Shown here one piece after another: positions 17,673-25,918 of a DNA stretch of 30,815 nucleotides (its first letter is position 1; each line of letters starts with the position of its first letter). The DNA lies in NCBI GenBank assembly GCA_025996865.1, contig BNTV01000053.1, positions 1 through 30,815 of the forward strand. Reading direction: 5' to 3'. Made by a program: the position numbers and the translations under genes. Under the pieces are notes generated by a model that searched no databases, had not been told where the DNA came from, and saw only the letters and a program-made list of their open reading frames with translations. Source of the stretch: Bacteroidia bacterium (GTDB taxonomy: Bacteria > Bacteroidota > Bacteroidia > Bacteroidales > Azobacteroidaceae).

Positions 17673-19643
17673 ATGGCTAAAAAATATTATCCAATTGTAT
17701 CGCTTGTTATATTCGCTATATTAAGCAGTTATACAAATATACACGCTCAAGTTTCGCCTATTACGGTGAAAAAATCGGAAACCCGTCACGGACCGGGAAA
17801 AGGTTCTTTGATTATCATTGGCGGCGGAGGATCTACTCCTAAAATTCAGGAAAAATTTCTGGAATTAGCCGGAGGAAAAGAAAATGCCCGTATTGTGGTT
17901 ATAACAGCGGCTCTCGGCGATTCGGCGGCATACAGCACCCGGTCTGCCGAACGAATCAAAGAGCAACTTGGCGTGGAAGATGTGACTGTTCTTCATACAA
18001 AAAGTTTAGTTGAAGCCAACAGCGATGCCTTTCTTGAACCGTTGAAACGGGCTACCGCCGTATGGTTTGAAGGTGGACGCCAATGGCGAACCGCCGATTC
18101 TTACCTGAATACTCGGACACATCAAGCCTTTTGGGATGTCCTCAACCGGGGCGGCGTTATTATCGGCAGTTCGGCAGGGGCATCCATTCAAGGTTCTTTT
18201 CTGTGGAGAGGCGATACTTCCGGCGCCCATATACTGGTGGGCGATCACACCCAAGGATTGGGATTTCTGAAAAATTCAGTCATTGATCAACATCTTTTAA
18301 GAAGAAATCGCGCGTTTGATTTGGTCGAATTTATCCGGAAAGCGCCCGATTTGATCGGAATCGGTTTGGATGAAGCAACAGCTATCCTTGTTCAAAAAGA
18401 CACCTTGGAAGTAATCGGACGTTCGTATGCTGTTATTTATGATCACAATACGATTATCGGAAAAGGAAATAATGCCCACGTAGTAGATGGTGTGAGAGAA
18501 GATTATACCGCTTCCAACGGACCTTTCTTCTTCTTGTACGAAGGTCAGAAATATGATTTGGCAAACAGGAAAGTAATTCCAATACCTCCCAGAAGACGAG
18601 AAGGAACTCCTCCGGCTTTTCCTCCCCTGGATTCCATTCGGGCTGAAATACATGGTGTAAATCCAAGGTCTATTACATTGCCTTCGCCCTCTTCCGAAGC
18701 GTATGCCAAAGTATCTCCGATTACTGTGAAGAAAAAGTCAGCTACCCGTCATGGACCGGAAAAAGGTTCTTTAATCATTGCAGGCAGCGGTTTTACTCCC
18801 GATGTTTGGGCGAAATTTTTGGAGTTGGCAGGTGGAAAGGAAAATGCGAATATCGTTGTGATTACGGCAGCGGCAGGTGATACGGCAACCAATCGAACTG
18901 CGGAAGGAATCAAACGCCGGTTTGGAATAGAAAATGTAATCACGCTGCATACCAAAAGTTTGGAAGTTGCCAACAGCGAAGAATTTATCGAACCCTTAAA
19001 AAAGGCTACCGGTGTCTATTTTGAAGGCGGACGCCAATGGCGGACAGCCGATTCTTATCTGAATACGCTTACCCATCAGGCATTTTTGGATGTGCTTGAC
19101 AGGGGCGGAGTGATCATTGGCGGTTCGGCAGGGGCAACTATTCAAGGCTCTTTCCTTTGGAGAGGCGATACGGCAGGCCCCCATATTCTGATTGGCGATC
19201 ATACCCAAGGTTTGGGATTCCTGAAAAATTCGGCTATTGATCAACATCTTTTAAGAAGAAACAGGATGTTCGATTTGGTTGATTTTATCAGAAATGCTCC
19301 GGACATCATAGGTATCGGATTGGATGAAACAGCGGCAATCCTCGTTCAACGGGATACATTGGAAGTTATAGGAGATTCTTATGCCGTTATTTACGACCAT
19401 AATACCATTGCGGGAAAAGGAAATAACAACCATGTTGTGGATGGAAAAGAAGGTAAAACAGAAAATTACACCGCTTCCAACGGACCTTTCTTTTTCTTGC
19501 ACAAAGGTCAAAAATATGATTTGGACAATCGTAAAGTGATTGATATTCCAAGAAAAAGACCGGAAGGATTAGCTCCGAAAGCAGAACCGCCAAGCGATCA
19601 ACAAAAAGAAACAGATCAGTCAAAAAAGACTAAGAAAAAATAA
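17673..19643 (+). CDS. Secreted tandem cyanophycinase-like peptidase (S51 family, two domains)
   Basis: A signal peptide (to about residue 26, HAQ) precedes two homologous S51-type domains (about 28-305 and 347-625). Each has a nucleophile-elbow serine, GSSAGAS with S167 and GGSAGAT with S485. Each also has WFEGGRQWRTADSYLNT-like strands and IDQHLLRRNR with H207 and H525. Cyanophycinases and PepE-like enzymes cleave Asp-linked peptides; typical members have one such domain. The joining linker is Pro/Ser rich, and the C-terminus is Lys rich (KKTKKK). Both halves keep the visible catalytic residues, so both may be active. Secretion suggests trimming of peptide substrates for the SusC/D importer. 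The precise substrate cannot be told; cyanophycin itself is only one option. Confidence 0.88.
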   Translation: MAKKYYPIVSLVIFAILSSYTNIHAQVSPITVKKSETRHGPGKGSLIIIGGGGSTPKIQEKFLELAGGKENARIVVITAALGDSAAYSTRSAERIKEQLGVEDVTVLHTKSLVEANSDAFLEPLKRATAVWFEGGRQWRTADSYLNTRTHQAFWDVLNRGGVIIGSSAGASIQGSFLWRGDTSGAHILVGDHTQGLGFLKNSVIDQHLLRRNRAFDLVEFIRKAPDLIGIGLDEATAILVQKDTLEVIGRSYAVIYDHNTIIGKGNNAHVVDGVREDYTASNGPFFFLYEGQKYDLANRKVIPIPPRRREGTPPAFPPLDSIRAEIHGVNPRSITLPSPSSEAYAKVSPITVKKKSATRHGPEKGSLIIAGSGFTPDVWAKFLELAGGKENANIVVITAAAGDTATNRTAEGIKRRFGIENVITLHTKSLEVANSEEFIEPLKKATGVYFEGGRQWRTADSYLNTLTHQAFLDVLDRGGVIIGGSAGATIQGSFLWRGDTAGPHILIGDHTQGLGFLKNSAIDQHLLRRNRMFDLVDFIRNAPDIIGIGLDETAAILVQRDTLEVIGDSYAVIYDHNTIAGKGNNNHVVDGKEGKTENYTASNGPFFFLHKGQKYDLDNRKVIDIPRKRPEGLAPKAEPPSDQQKETDQSKKTKKK

Positions 19644-19646
19644 ATT

Positions 19647-19786
19647 GACTATCCGCAAAATTACCCCTAAATTGGCTAACGCCGAACGTTGTTTCCCCAA
19701 AGGGGACTTTGGTGTAGCAAAAACATGTAAGTTCGCAGGCTCTAAAAGCCCCCTTTAGGGGGTTGGGGGTAAAATAGCGGATAGTC
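19647..19786. repeat. ~140-bp MITE-like element with terminal inverted repeats
   Basis: GACTATCCGC (19647-19656) and GCGGATAGTC (19777-19786) are perfect 10-bp terminal inverted repeats, extended imperfectly inward by ATTACCCC versus GGGGTAA. Inside are the palindromes TCCCCAAAGGGGA and AGCCCCCTTTAGGGGGTT. It fills the gap between the cyanophycinase-like and M14 genes and has no coding capacity. The CCCCCTTTAGGGGGTTGGGG motif is, as far as I recall, frequent in Bacteroidetes intergenic repeats. Confidence 0.65.
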
Positions 19787-19808
19787 ATAAAAATAATATT
19801 TATTTAGA

Positions 19809-22631
19809 ATGAAACACAGTATTTTATCATGCATCTTTGCATTGACGGCATTCATAGCAATGAATGTATCGGCAGCCGATCAGCCGAAATCAAAAATTTC
19901 CGAACCCAGATTCGGAGAATACCTGGTCGGAGACGACTATTTTCTTGCCAACTATACGCAACTTCTCCAATATTGGGAAAAATTGACGAAGGAGTCTGAC
20001 CGTATCCAATTGGTAGCGTTTGGAAGCACGCCGGAAGGTCGTCCGATGAAATTGGCGATTATTACTTCGGCTGAAAATCACAAGCATCTGAAACGCTATC
20101 AGGAGATTTCCGTACGTTTGGCAAAAGCCGAAGGACTTACCGACGAAGAGGCAAAAGCATTGGCTATTGAAGGAAAAACAGTTGTCTGGATTGATGGCGG
20201 CTTGCATGCTACCGAAACGGTTAACTCTTCGGCGCTTTTTACCACAGCTTATGATCTTTTAAGTCGCGATGATGCGGAAACCTTGCGCATCCTTGACAAT
20301 GTCATTTTGCTTTTGGTTCCGGCGAACCCGGACGGGATGGATTTGGTAGCCGATTGGTATATGAAAGAAAGCGATCCCAAAAAGCGCAATATGGCTATTC
20401 CGCGCCTGTACCAGAAGTATGTAGGACACGACAATAACCGGGATTCGTATATCGCCAATCAGCTTGAAACGGAAGCGATTAACCGTCAAATGTATATTGA
20501 GTGGATTCCGCAGATCATGTACAATCAGCATCAGACAGGACCCGCCGGAACGGTGCTTTTCTTCCCTCCTTTCCGCGATCCGTTCAATTACAACCACGAC
20601 CCCTTGGTACCTATCGGTATTGATTTGGTTGGATCTGCGGTTCATAACCGTTTCCTTGCCGAAGGTAAAGGAGGCGCGGTAATGCGTGATGCAGCTCCTT
20701 ATTCCACCTGGTTCAATGGCGGTGACCGTACAACAGTAGGTTTCCACAATCAGATCGGTTTAATGCACGAAATTATTGGCAGCCCGACACCCATCAGCAT
20801 TCCTTTGCTTCCCTCAAAATTACTTCCTAACGGAGAGCAACCCTTACCCATCGGTCCCCGGCAAGAATGGCATCAAAGTCAAAGTATTGAGTATGTTATC
20901 TCCGCCGATCGCGCCATACTGGATATTGCCGCCAAAATGCGTGAAGATTTTTTATATCGTATTTATGTAATGGGTAAAAATTCCATTGAGCGCGGCAGTC
21001 AGGATTATTGGACATTGACGCCCAAGCGCATTACCGAATTGGAAACCGCTTATGCTAAAGCAAAAAAAGAAGAACAAAAAAAGGATAGTTCCGATGCGCA
21101 GACTGCCTTGTCCGGCAACTATTTCGGACGGGGAATTCCATCTAAATTCCTGGATGACTTGAAAACTCCGGAAACAAGAGATCCGCGCGGATATATTATC
21201 CCTTCCGATCAAGTTGATTTCCTGACGGCAACCAAATTTGTCAATGCCCTCTTGAAAGCCGGCGTAGATGTACATCGGGCAACCAAAAGTTTTCAAGTGG
21301 CGGGAAAAACTTATCCGGCAGGCTCTTATGTGGTAAAAGCGGCGCAAGCTTTCCGTCCACATTTGCGCGATATGTTTGAACCGCAAGATCATCCGAATGA
21401 TTTGCAGTATCCCGGCGGTCCTCCCAAACCGCCTTATGACCTCGCAGGCTATACGCTTGCTTTTCAGATGGGCGTGCAGTTCGACCGTATTCTGGACGGA
21501 TTTGAAGGGCCATTTGAAAAAATATCCGGTCTGCTTACTCCTCCGGCAGGTAAAATTCAAGGTTCCGGAAATGCTGGTTACCTGCTCAGTCATCAAGTGA
21601 ATGACGCCTTTGTCGGTACAACCCGACTGCTTGCCGGTGGCGAAGAAATCTATTGGTTGACGGCTCCGTTGAAAGCCAATAATAAAACCTATCCGGAAGG
21701 TACGATTTATATACCGGCTAAATCTTCCACCCGTGCACATTTGCAAAAACTTGCAGACGAACTGGGATTGAATTTCGACGCCGTTTCATCCAAACCGCAG
21801 GGAGATGCCCTTAAAATTCGCCCGGTAAAAGTGGCTTTATGGGATCGTTATGGCGGTTCGATGGATTCGGGTTGGATACGCTGGTTGTTGGAACAGGCAT
21901 TTCCTTTCCCGTTTGATGTAATCTATCCGCAAGCCTTGGATGCCGGTAATCTGAAAAAGAAATACGATGTAATCATCTTTCCCGGAGGAGCAATTCCTGC
22001 CTTTGGCATTGACGCATCCGGATTTGGCAGAGGAGGAAGAGGTGACAATAACAACAATGTTGTTCCGGATGAATACAAAGACCGCACAGGCAATGTTACC
22101 GCAGAAAAAACGATACCTCAATTGCGCAAATTTGCTGAAGAAGGCGGCGTTTTGTTGGCGATAGGCAGCTCAACGGATTTAGGTTATCATCTGGGTTTAC
22201 CGCTTGTGAATGCGTTGACGGAAATTGATTCGGAAGGCGCTGTAAAAAGACTGCCTCGTGAGAAATTCTTTGTGCCGGGTTCCGTTTTGCGTGTAAAAGT
22301 GGATAATACCAATCCGGTGGCGTATGGCATTCCGGAAGATTTGGATTTGATGTACAGCAACAATCCTGCATTTCGATTGTTGCCCGAAGCCAAGCTGAAA
22401 GGAGTCAACTCGGTAGCGTGGTTTCCCAACGCAGAGCCTCTCCGCAGCGGCTGGGCGTGGGGTCAATTTTACCTGAATGGTGGTTCTGCCGTTGTTGAAG
22501 CTCCGGTCGGAAAAGGCAAGGTATTTCTTTTTGCTCCCGAAATCACTTTTCGCGGACAACCGCACGCTTCTTTCAAATTCTTGTTCAACAGTATTTATTA
22601 TGCGGGGGCGACAGCTGCACAGTTAAAATAG
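19809..22631 (+). CDS. Periplasmic M14-family zinc carboxypeptidase-like protein
   Basis: This 940-residue protein has a signal peptide (to about residue 22, SAA). The M14 catalytic domain (about 40-390) shows the zinc ligands H133 and E136 (GGLHATET) and H241 (MYNQHQTG), a substrate-binding NNR at 209-211 and a candidate general base E321 (GLMHEIIGSP). The rest is a long C-terminal region. From about residue 670 it holds a class I glutamine-amidotransferase-like fold (VALWDRYGGSMDSGW and YDVIIFPGGAIPA) without an evident catalytic triad. M14 enzymes remove C-terminal residues from peptides. Being next to a secreted S51-like peptidase and SusC/D suggests peptide processing in the periplasm. 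A MITE-like repeat separates it from the operon, so it may be transcribed separately. Confidence 0.88.
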   Translation: MKHSILSCIFALTAFIAMNVSAADQPKSKISEPRFGEYLVGDDYFLANYTQLLQYWEKLTKESDRIQLVAFGSTPEGRPMKLAIITSAENHKHLKRYQEISVRLAKAEGLTDEEAKALAIEGKTVVWIDGGLHATETVNSSALFTTAYDLLSRDDAETLRILDNVILLLVPANPDGMDLVADWYMKESDPKKRNMAIPRLYQKYVGHDNNRDSYIANQLETEAINRQMYIEWIPQIMYNQHQTGPAGTVLFFPPFRDPFNYNHDPLVPIGIDLVGSAVHNRFLAEGKGGAVMRDAAPYSTWFNGGDRTTVGFHNQIGLMHEIIGSPTPISIPLLPSKLLPNGEQPLPIGPRQEWHQSQSIEYVISADRAILDIAAKMREDFLYRIYVMGKNSIERGSQDYWTLTPKRITELETAYAKAKKEEQKKDSSDAQTALSGNYFGRGIPSKFLDDLKTPETRDPRGYIIPSDQVDFLTATKFVNALLKAGVDVHRATKSFQVAGKTYPAGSYVVKAAQAFRPHLRDMFEPQDHPNDLQYPGGPPKPPYDLAGYTLAFQMGVQFDRILDGFEGPFEKISGLLTPPAGKIQGSGNAGYLLSHQVNDAFVGTTRLLAGGEEIYWLTAPLKANNKTYPEGTIYIPAKSSTRAHLQKLADELGLNFDAVSSKPQGDALKIRPVKVALWDRYGGSMDSGWIRWLLEQAFPFPFDVIYPQALDAGNLKKKYDVIIFPGGAIPAFGIDASGFGRGGRGDNNNNVVPDEYKDRTGNVTAEKTIPQLRKFAEEGGVLLAIGSSTDLGYHLGLPLVNALTEIDSEGAVKRLPREKFFVPGSVLRVKVDNTNPVAYGIPEDLDLMYSNNPAFRLLPEAKLKGVNSVAWFPNAEPLRSGWAWGQFYLNGGSAVVEAPVGKGKVFLFAPEITFRGQPHASFKFLFNSIYYAGATAAQLK

Positions 22632-22773
22632 TTTCAGAACGCCAATACTATCGCAAATTAAATACAGCATCAAACACAAAAAACGGGTGTACGACAAATT
22701 TTTCAATTAGTGTTTAACGATTATCGGTAGATGTCTCCACTCGCTGCGCTCGGTCGACATGACGCGGCTGCAA

Positions 22774-22886
22774 AAGGGGAAAGGAGGGGTTGCTCTACCC
22801 CGGGCTGCGCTTCGCTTGCCGCGGGGTTACCCAAGTAGAAGACCTTACGGTCTTCCGGGTTCAGCACCTCAATTTAATATTTAGCC
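22774..22886. repeat. Left arm of a 113-bp inverted repeat (REP-like composite)
   Basis: This is the reverse complement of 23949-24061 with one visible mismatch (GGGGTTGCTCT versus GGGGTCGCTCT). It contains a REP-like stem ACCCCGGG..CTGCGCTTCGCTTG..CGGGGT and the palindrome GAAGACCTTACGGTCTTC. Together with the right arm it brackets the DUF3791/DUF3990 pair. The same stem core occurs in the repeats flanking the RAYT gene. The non-coding gap 22632-22980 holds this arm, the 14-bp hairpin and a palindrome. From 22632 to 22773 I see nothing recognisable. Confidence 0.9.
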
Positions 22887-22888
22887 TA

Positions 22889-22920
22889 TTTTGCCAATTC
22901 AAATTTAGTTCGTATCTTTA
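22889..22920 (+). promoter_or_regulatory. Possible promoter antisense to the DUF3990 gene
   Basis: TTTTG (22889-22893), 19 bases, then TATCTTTA (22913-22920) fits the Bacteroidetes promoter layout, pointing into the 3' end of the minus-strand DUF3990 gene. No plus-strand gene follows. It mirrors the real promoter of the pair at the other arm. Confidence 0.35.
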
Positions 22921-22935
22921 GTACGAACTAAATTT
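22901..22935. repeat. Perfect 14-bp inverted repeat, operator- or hairpin-like
   Basis: AAATTTAGTTCGTA (22901-22914) and TACGAACTAAATTT (22922-22935) are perfect inverted repeats around a 7-base TCTTTAG loop. It overlaps the putative -7 box at 22913-22920. It could be a protein-binding operator or a stable RNA hairpin; a T-poor 3' side argues against a terminator on the plus strand. Confidence 0.6.
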
Positions 22936-22958
22936 TCAAAGAACGCTTTTTGCGATAC

Positions 22959-22984
22959 GGAGATGTAAGATTTTACGTCTCTAC
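22959..22984. repeat. GTAGAGACG-type palindrome supplying the DUF3990 stop codon
   Basis: GGAGATGTAA and TTACGTCTCTAC form an imperfect palindrome with the GTAGAGACG end seen in three other palindromes of this window (24448, 29121, 30534). On the minus strand its first bases provide the TAG stop of the DUF3990 gene at 22981-22983, so the element sits exactly on the gene's end. Confidence 0.65.
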
Positions 22985-23658
22985 TGCAAGATTTCCTTTT
23001 TCAGTATCTCATATATTTCCTGCCACGATTTTTTGTAGAAATCGGTGTTCTCGTCTGCAAGTTTTCCAAAAGTTTTGGAATTATAGAACAAATCTGCGGC
23101 TTGTGTTTCATCTATTTGATTGTCAAGCATTAATTGCTCTACAAGCAAATCTTCCATCTGTATAATTTTTGAATCGTTTTTTTTGTTAATCAACGAAAGC
23201 ATTTGCAACGAGGCGGTTGTACAAAAACAAATTTGGTGCATTGGCTTTTTGAAATGCAGTTCTTCAAGAAAATCTTCTTTTGTTACATCATTATTCAAAT
23301 AATCAAAAATTCTTGCCGCAATATCATCGTTGGCAACCGGCCCCTCTACAATATCGTAATCGTGTATCTGCTTTGAGGCAATATTTGCGCGGTTCGCTAC
23401 AACAAAATCAAGCCATTCATCCGTATATCCGTCAAATCGCAAGACCTTGAAATCAGGGTCTTCAAAGGCATATTCCCTGAAATCAAATTCGGTAACAACA
23501 GGGCTTGTGTCGTGCCACGAGGCCACACGTGCAGCGATGTCTTCGGCTTGTTTGAGGAATATTGTTACATAAAAACCGTGTCCAAAATCAGTACCGATTC
23601 TGCATTTGGACAAGTCAATGGTTTCAATTTTCACATCGCTTCCATGATATACTTTCAT
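22981..23658 (-). CDS. DUF3990 protein, putative toxin of a toxin-antitoxin-like pair
   Basis: This 225-residue protein opens with MKVYHGSD followed by GTDFGHGFYVT, the hallmark of DUF3990. To my recollection that family falls in the ADP-ribosyltransferase superfamily. Further segments are ARVASWHD, FDGYTDEWLDFVVANR and YDIVEGPVANDDI. The C-terminal third (about 135-225) is helical and charged. The start codon overlaps the stop of the DUF3791 gene by 4 bases, and the stop codon is supplied by a palindromic repeat. DUF3990 and DUF3791 genes commonly occur side by side in Bacteroidetes. A toxin or modifying-enzyme role for this one and an antidote role for its partner is inference. Confidence 0.75.
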   Translation of the reverse strand: MKVYHGSDVKIETIDLSKCRIGTDFGHGFYVTIFLKQAEDIAARVASWHDTSPVVTEFDFREYAFEDPDFKVLRFDGYTDEWLDFVVANRANIASKQIHDYDIVEGPVANDDIAARIFDYLNNDVTKEDFLEELHFKKPMHQICFCTTASLQMLSLINKKNDSKIIQMEDLLVEQLMLDNQIDETQAADLFYNSKTFGKLADENTDFYKKSWQEIYEILKKEILQ

Positions 23659-23888
23659 CTCAAACCTCCGTTTTTACGGCAAACGGCAAACATTTCGCGT
23701 TCAACCCAAAACGGGTTTTCAATGTGTAATGCCCACCAGTGATTTTTCAGATAATCAAAGCCGCCATATTGACGCAAATAGGAATATGCCTCCTGCCTGC
23801 TCATTTTGTATGCTTTGGCAAATTGAGCAATCATAAAGGTAATAAACCGAACCTTGTTATGTGTTTCTTCCGGTAACGCTGTTGCCAT
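23655..23888 (-). CDS. DUF3791 protein, putative partner/antitoxin
   Basis: The frame is open to 23945, but the ATG at 23888 is chosen because a consensus promoter lies just upstream (23915-23947), which would be inside the longer frame. The 77-residue product is small and helical with DUF3791 features (FITFMIAQFAKAYKMSRQEA, then YLRQYGGFDYLKNHW). It ends in the ATGA overlap with the DUF3990 gene, so the two are translated together. Function is unknown. Confidence 0.72.
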   Translation of the reverse strand: MATALPEETHNKVRFITFMIAQFAKAYKMSRQEAYSYLRQYGGFDYLKNHWWALHIENPFWVEREMFAVCRKNGGLR

Positions 23889-23914
23889 AATATTACCTAT
23901 TAAAATTTTATGCA

Positions 23915-23947
23915 GCAAAGATACAACCTTTTCCCCATTCAACAAAA
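23915..23947 (-). promoter_or_regulatory. Promoter of the DUF3791-DUF3990 operon
   Basis: On the minus strand, TTTTG (23947-23943), exactly 19 bases and TATCTTTGC (23923-23915) form a textbook Bacteroidetes -33/-7 promoter, about 27 bases before the ATG at 23888. The right inverted-repeat arm begins one base upstream of the -33 box. Confidence 0.7.
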
Positions 23948-23948
23948 T

Positions 23949-24061
23949 GGCTAAATATTAAATTGAGGTGCTGAACCCGGAAGACCGTAAGGTCTTCTAC
24001 TTGGGTAACCCCGCGGCAAGCGAAGCGCAGCCCGGGGTAGAGCGACCCCTCCTTTCCCCTT
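23949..24061. repeat. Right arm of the 113-bp inverted repeat (REP-like composite)
   Basis: Near-perfect reverse complement of 22774-22886. It contains the same GGTAACCCCGCGG..CAAGCGAAGCGCAG..CCCGGGGTA stem and GAAGACCGTAAGGTCTTC palindrome. The 87 bases between it and the clostripain gene hold no recognisable feature. Confidence 0.9.
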
Positions 24062-24148
24062 CCGTTTTTTTCCTGCCATCCGTCGCCCTCGTCTATTTTT
24101 TCGATTCTTTTTATTACTTCCGATTTGTGAGATGCGCATCAGATTACA

Positions 24149-25300
24149 TCAATCTTCATTTTCGAGGCTGCTACGGACGTCTTTTGACCATTTCAGGCTT
24201 TTGTACAGTTTGTTTGCTTCGGGATAGTTTTCTTGCGGGATATAGACCGATAGCCCGCTGAACGCGCGGATAACCTGCATCGTACCCGTGCCTGCCGAAT
24301 AATAGCTGCCGGTGCAGGCTTTGTATATCACGCATTTATCAAGCGCGGATTGAAATTCATTGTATTTTTCCGGTGCGAACTTTTGAATACAGTCGCCCAA
24401 ATCAAAATAAATCTTTTGCGTTCCGTAACCGTAACATTGCAGGTTTTGTAGAGACGGGGCATGCCCCGTCTCTACTGCATCGGATACGGCTTTTTCCAAC
24501 GCTTCCAATTCTGCCGTCTTTACCACGCTAACCGTAGCCGACCGATACAACCCGCTTTGATTGTCGTAATACTCATAAAACTCCCGCGCCACCGACACCA
24601 AATCCGCTTGCGGTTTAAATAAATGTTGCATCATACTTGAATAAACAAACCCCGGCGAGACGACTTCGGCAGGCGAAGCCACAATGTAATCCGCCTTGTC
24701 TTTCAACTCATAACAGACCTCCACACTGCCCATAAAGCAGGCGTCGAAAATGAGAAAGTCCAATTTGTAAGGTATGGCGGCGGCAAATTCGCTTAATTCC
24801 ATATAATTGTTTGCTTCGCTTGTGCCTGTGTCCCAAATGATAGAACGCAAAGCAGGCGTTGGTTTCGACATTTCGGCGGGCAGCCAGCCGGTAGCGTGGG
24901 AAAGCACGACTAACCCATAAGAATTGGCAGGACGATAGTTTTTTACATCGTTCAATACGCGGGTAAGCGTTTGGGGATTAGCCGAGTTTTCATCGGGATA
25001 GATTGCGATTGTATCGGCAACATTACCTTTGCGGTCGCTGTGGTAGATATGTATCAATGCCGAACGGTCGCCGTCGTCGGCATACACAAGCAAATTGCCG
25101 TCATTTGCCTTATTCCAATTTTCGCGCAGGATTTCGATTTTTTGTGTGGCTTCAGGGCGAAAATTATTGTCCACACCGAGATAGACCAAGACGGTACAGC
25201 GGAAACTTACCGGTACAGTGTCATCCGGCAAGTCTCCGTTCCTCTCGCAACCTGCTAAAATACAGAAACACAGGAGTAATATGTATGTCTTTTTCTTCAT
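24149..25300 (-). CDS. Clostripain-like C11 family peptidase lipoprotein
   Basis: This 383-residue lipoprotein has a lipobox LAGC (Cys18). The C11 peptidase fold is recognisable from VLVYLGVDNNF, LLVYADDGD, the catalytic histidine H135 (LVVLSHATGW) and the catalytic cysteine C188 (LIFDACFMGSVEV). Clostripain-type enzymes usually cleave after basic residues; substrate choice here is unknown. A 28-bp palindrome lies in frame within the coding region (24448-24475) and encodes VETGHAPSL near residues 276-285. No clear TAnnTTTG promoter was seen upstream. A remnant of a second copy of this gene's 5' end occurs at 26382-26510. Confidence 0.88.
   Translation of the reverse strand: MKKKTYILLLCFCILAGCERNGDLPDDTVPVSFRCTVLVYLGVDNNFRPEATQKIEILRENWNKANDGNLLVYADDGDRSALIHIYHSDRKGNVADTIAIYPDENSANPQTLTRVLNDVKNYRPANSYGLVVLSHATGWLPAEMSKPTPALRSIIWDTGTSEANNYMELSEFAAAIPYKLDFLIFDACFMGSVEVCYELKDKADYIVASPAEVVSPGFVYSSMMQHLFKPQADLVSVAREFYEYYDNQSGLYRSATVSVVKTAELEALEKAVSDAVETGHAPSLQNLQCYGYGTQKIYFDLGDCIQKFAPEKYNEFQSALDKCVIYKACTGSYYSAGTGTMQVIRAFSGLSVYIPQENYPEANKLYKSLKWSKDVRSSLENED
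24448..24475. repeat. 28-bp perfect palindrome inside the clostripain gene
   Basis: The half-site GTAGAGACGGGGCA is followed by its exact reverse complement. It lies in the coding strand of the C11 peptidase in frame, adding VETGHAPSL. The outer GTAGAGACG is shared with the palindromes at 22959, 29121 and 30534, while the centre differs. Confidence 0.9.
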
Positions 25301-25350
25301 TTAAGTATTCTACGGTTTTTGATTTTGGCTGTTACGCCGGAAGGCGTTAA

Positions 25351-25431
25351 ATTTTGATAACCCCGTACAAGCGAAGCGCAGTGCGGGGTATAAGGCACCA
25401 CCTCCTCCCCGCAACCCCGAAGTGGGTTGAA
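25351..25431. repeat. Left ~80-bp REP-like repeat flanking the RAYT gene
   Basis: Read on the minus strand it is nearly the same as 25956-26035 on the plus strand. It runs from TTCAACCCACT through a stem TACCCCGCACTGCGCTTCGC / TTGTACGGGGTTA to CAAAAT. It lies 2 bases beyond the RAYT stop codon. Outside it is a further palindrome TAACGCC/GGCGTTA. Confidence 0.85.
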
Positions 25432-25432
25432 T

Positions 25433-25888
25433 TTATTCATCTTGCCAAAACCATTTTTCATCCTCATCAATGCCGTTTTCTTTGAACAATCTATTTATTT
25501 CATCGCTAAAAACTTCTACTTTATGATGTTCTTGTTGATTTTTGATGTAATTGATGATGACATCTTTTTCTTTGTAGGAATAGGTTAGCGCACAGTATTT
25601 CACGCCCCACCCATTAAAATTGGGAAAATATCCCGATTCTTTCATCCATTTGGAACTGCTAACTTTTATGTCTTTTATGTAATCTGCTAAAGCCACTGAT
25701 GGATGCAAATCTGACAATATATGAAGGTGGTCGGGCATTCCATTGATTCGAAAAAGCGTACAGTTTTTATTTTTGATAATGCCCATAATATAAGCATACA
25801 ACACGCGAGAATGCTCAGGAGTGATGCTCTGTTGACTGTGCTTTGTTCTAAAAACAATATGATACAGGATTTGACGATAACCAGCCAT
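25433..25888 (-). CDS. REP-associated tyrosine transposase (RAYT, IS200-like Y1)
   Basis: The frame is open upstream to 26032, but the ATG at 25888 fits the family start (MAGYRQILYHIVFRTKHS) and follows a consensus promoter. The 151-residue product has the HUH motif HLH in GMPDHLHIL and a C-terminal catalytic-tyrosine region YIKNQQEHHK, the signature of Y1/IS200-like enzymes. It is flanked by REP-like inverted repeats at 25351-25431 and 25956-26035, the arrangement expected of a RAYT that nicks and joins single-stranded REP hairpins. The gene appears intact. Confidence 0.88.
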   Translation of the reverse strand: MAGYRQILYHIVFRTKHSQQSITPEHSRVLYAYIMGIIKNKNCTLFRINGMPDHLHILSDLHPSVALADYIKDIKVSSSKWMKESGYFPNFNGWGVKYCALTYSYKEKDVIINYIKNQQEHHKVEVFSDEINRLFKENGIDEDEKWFWQDE

Positions 25889-25918
25889 AAATAAGTAATT
25901 TAATAATCTATTTTGCTC

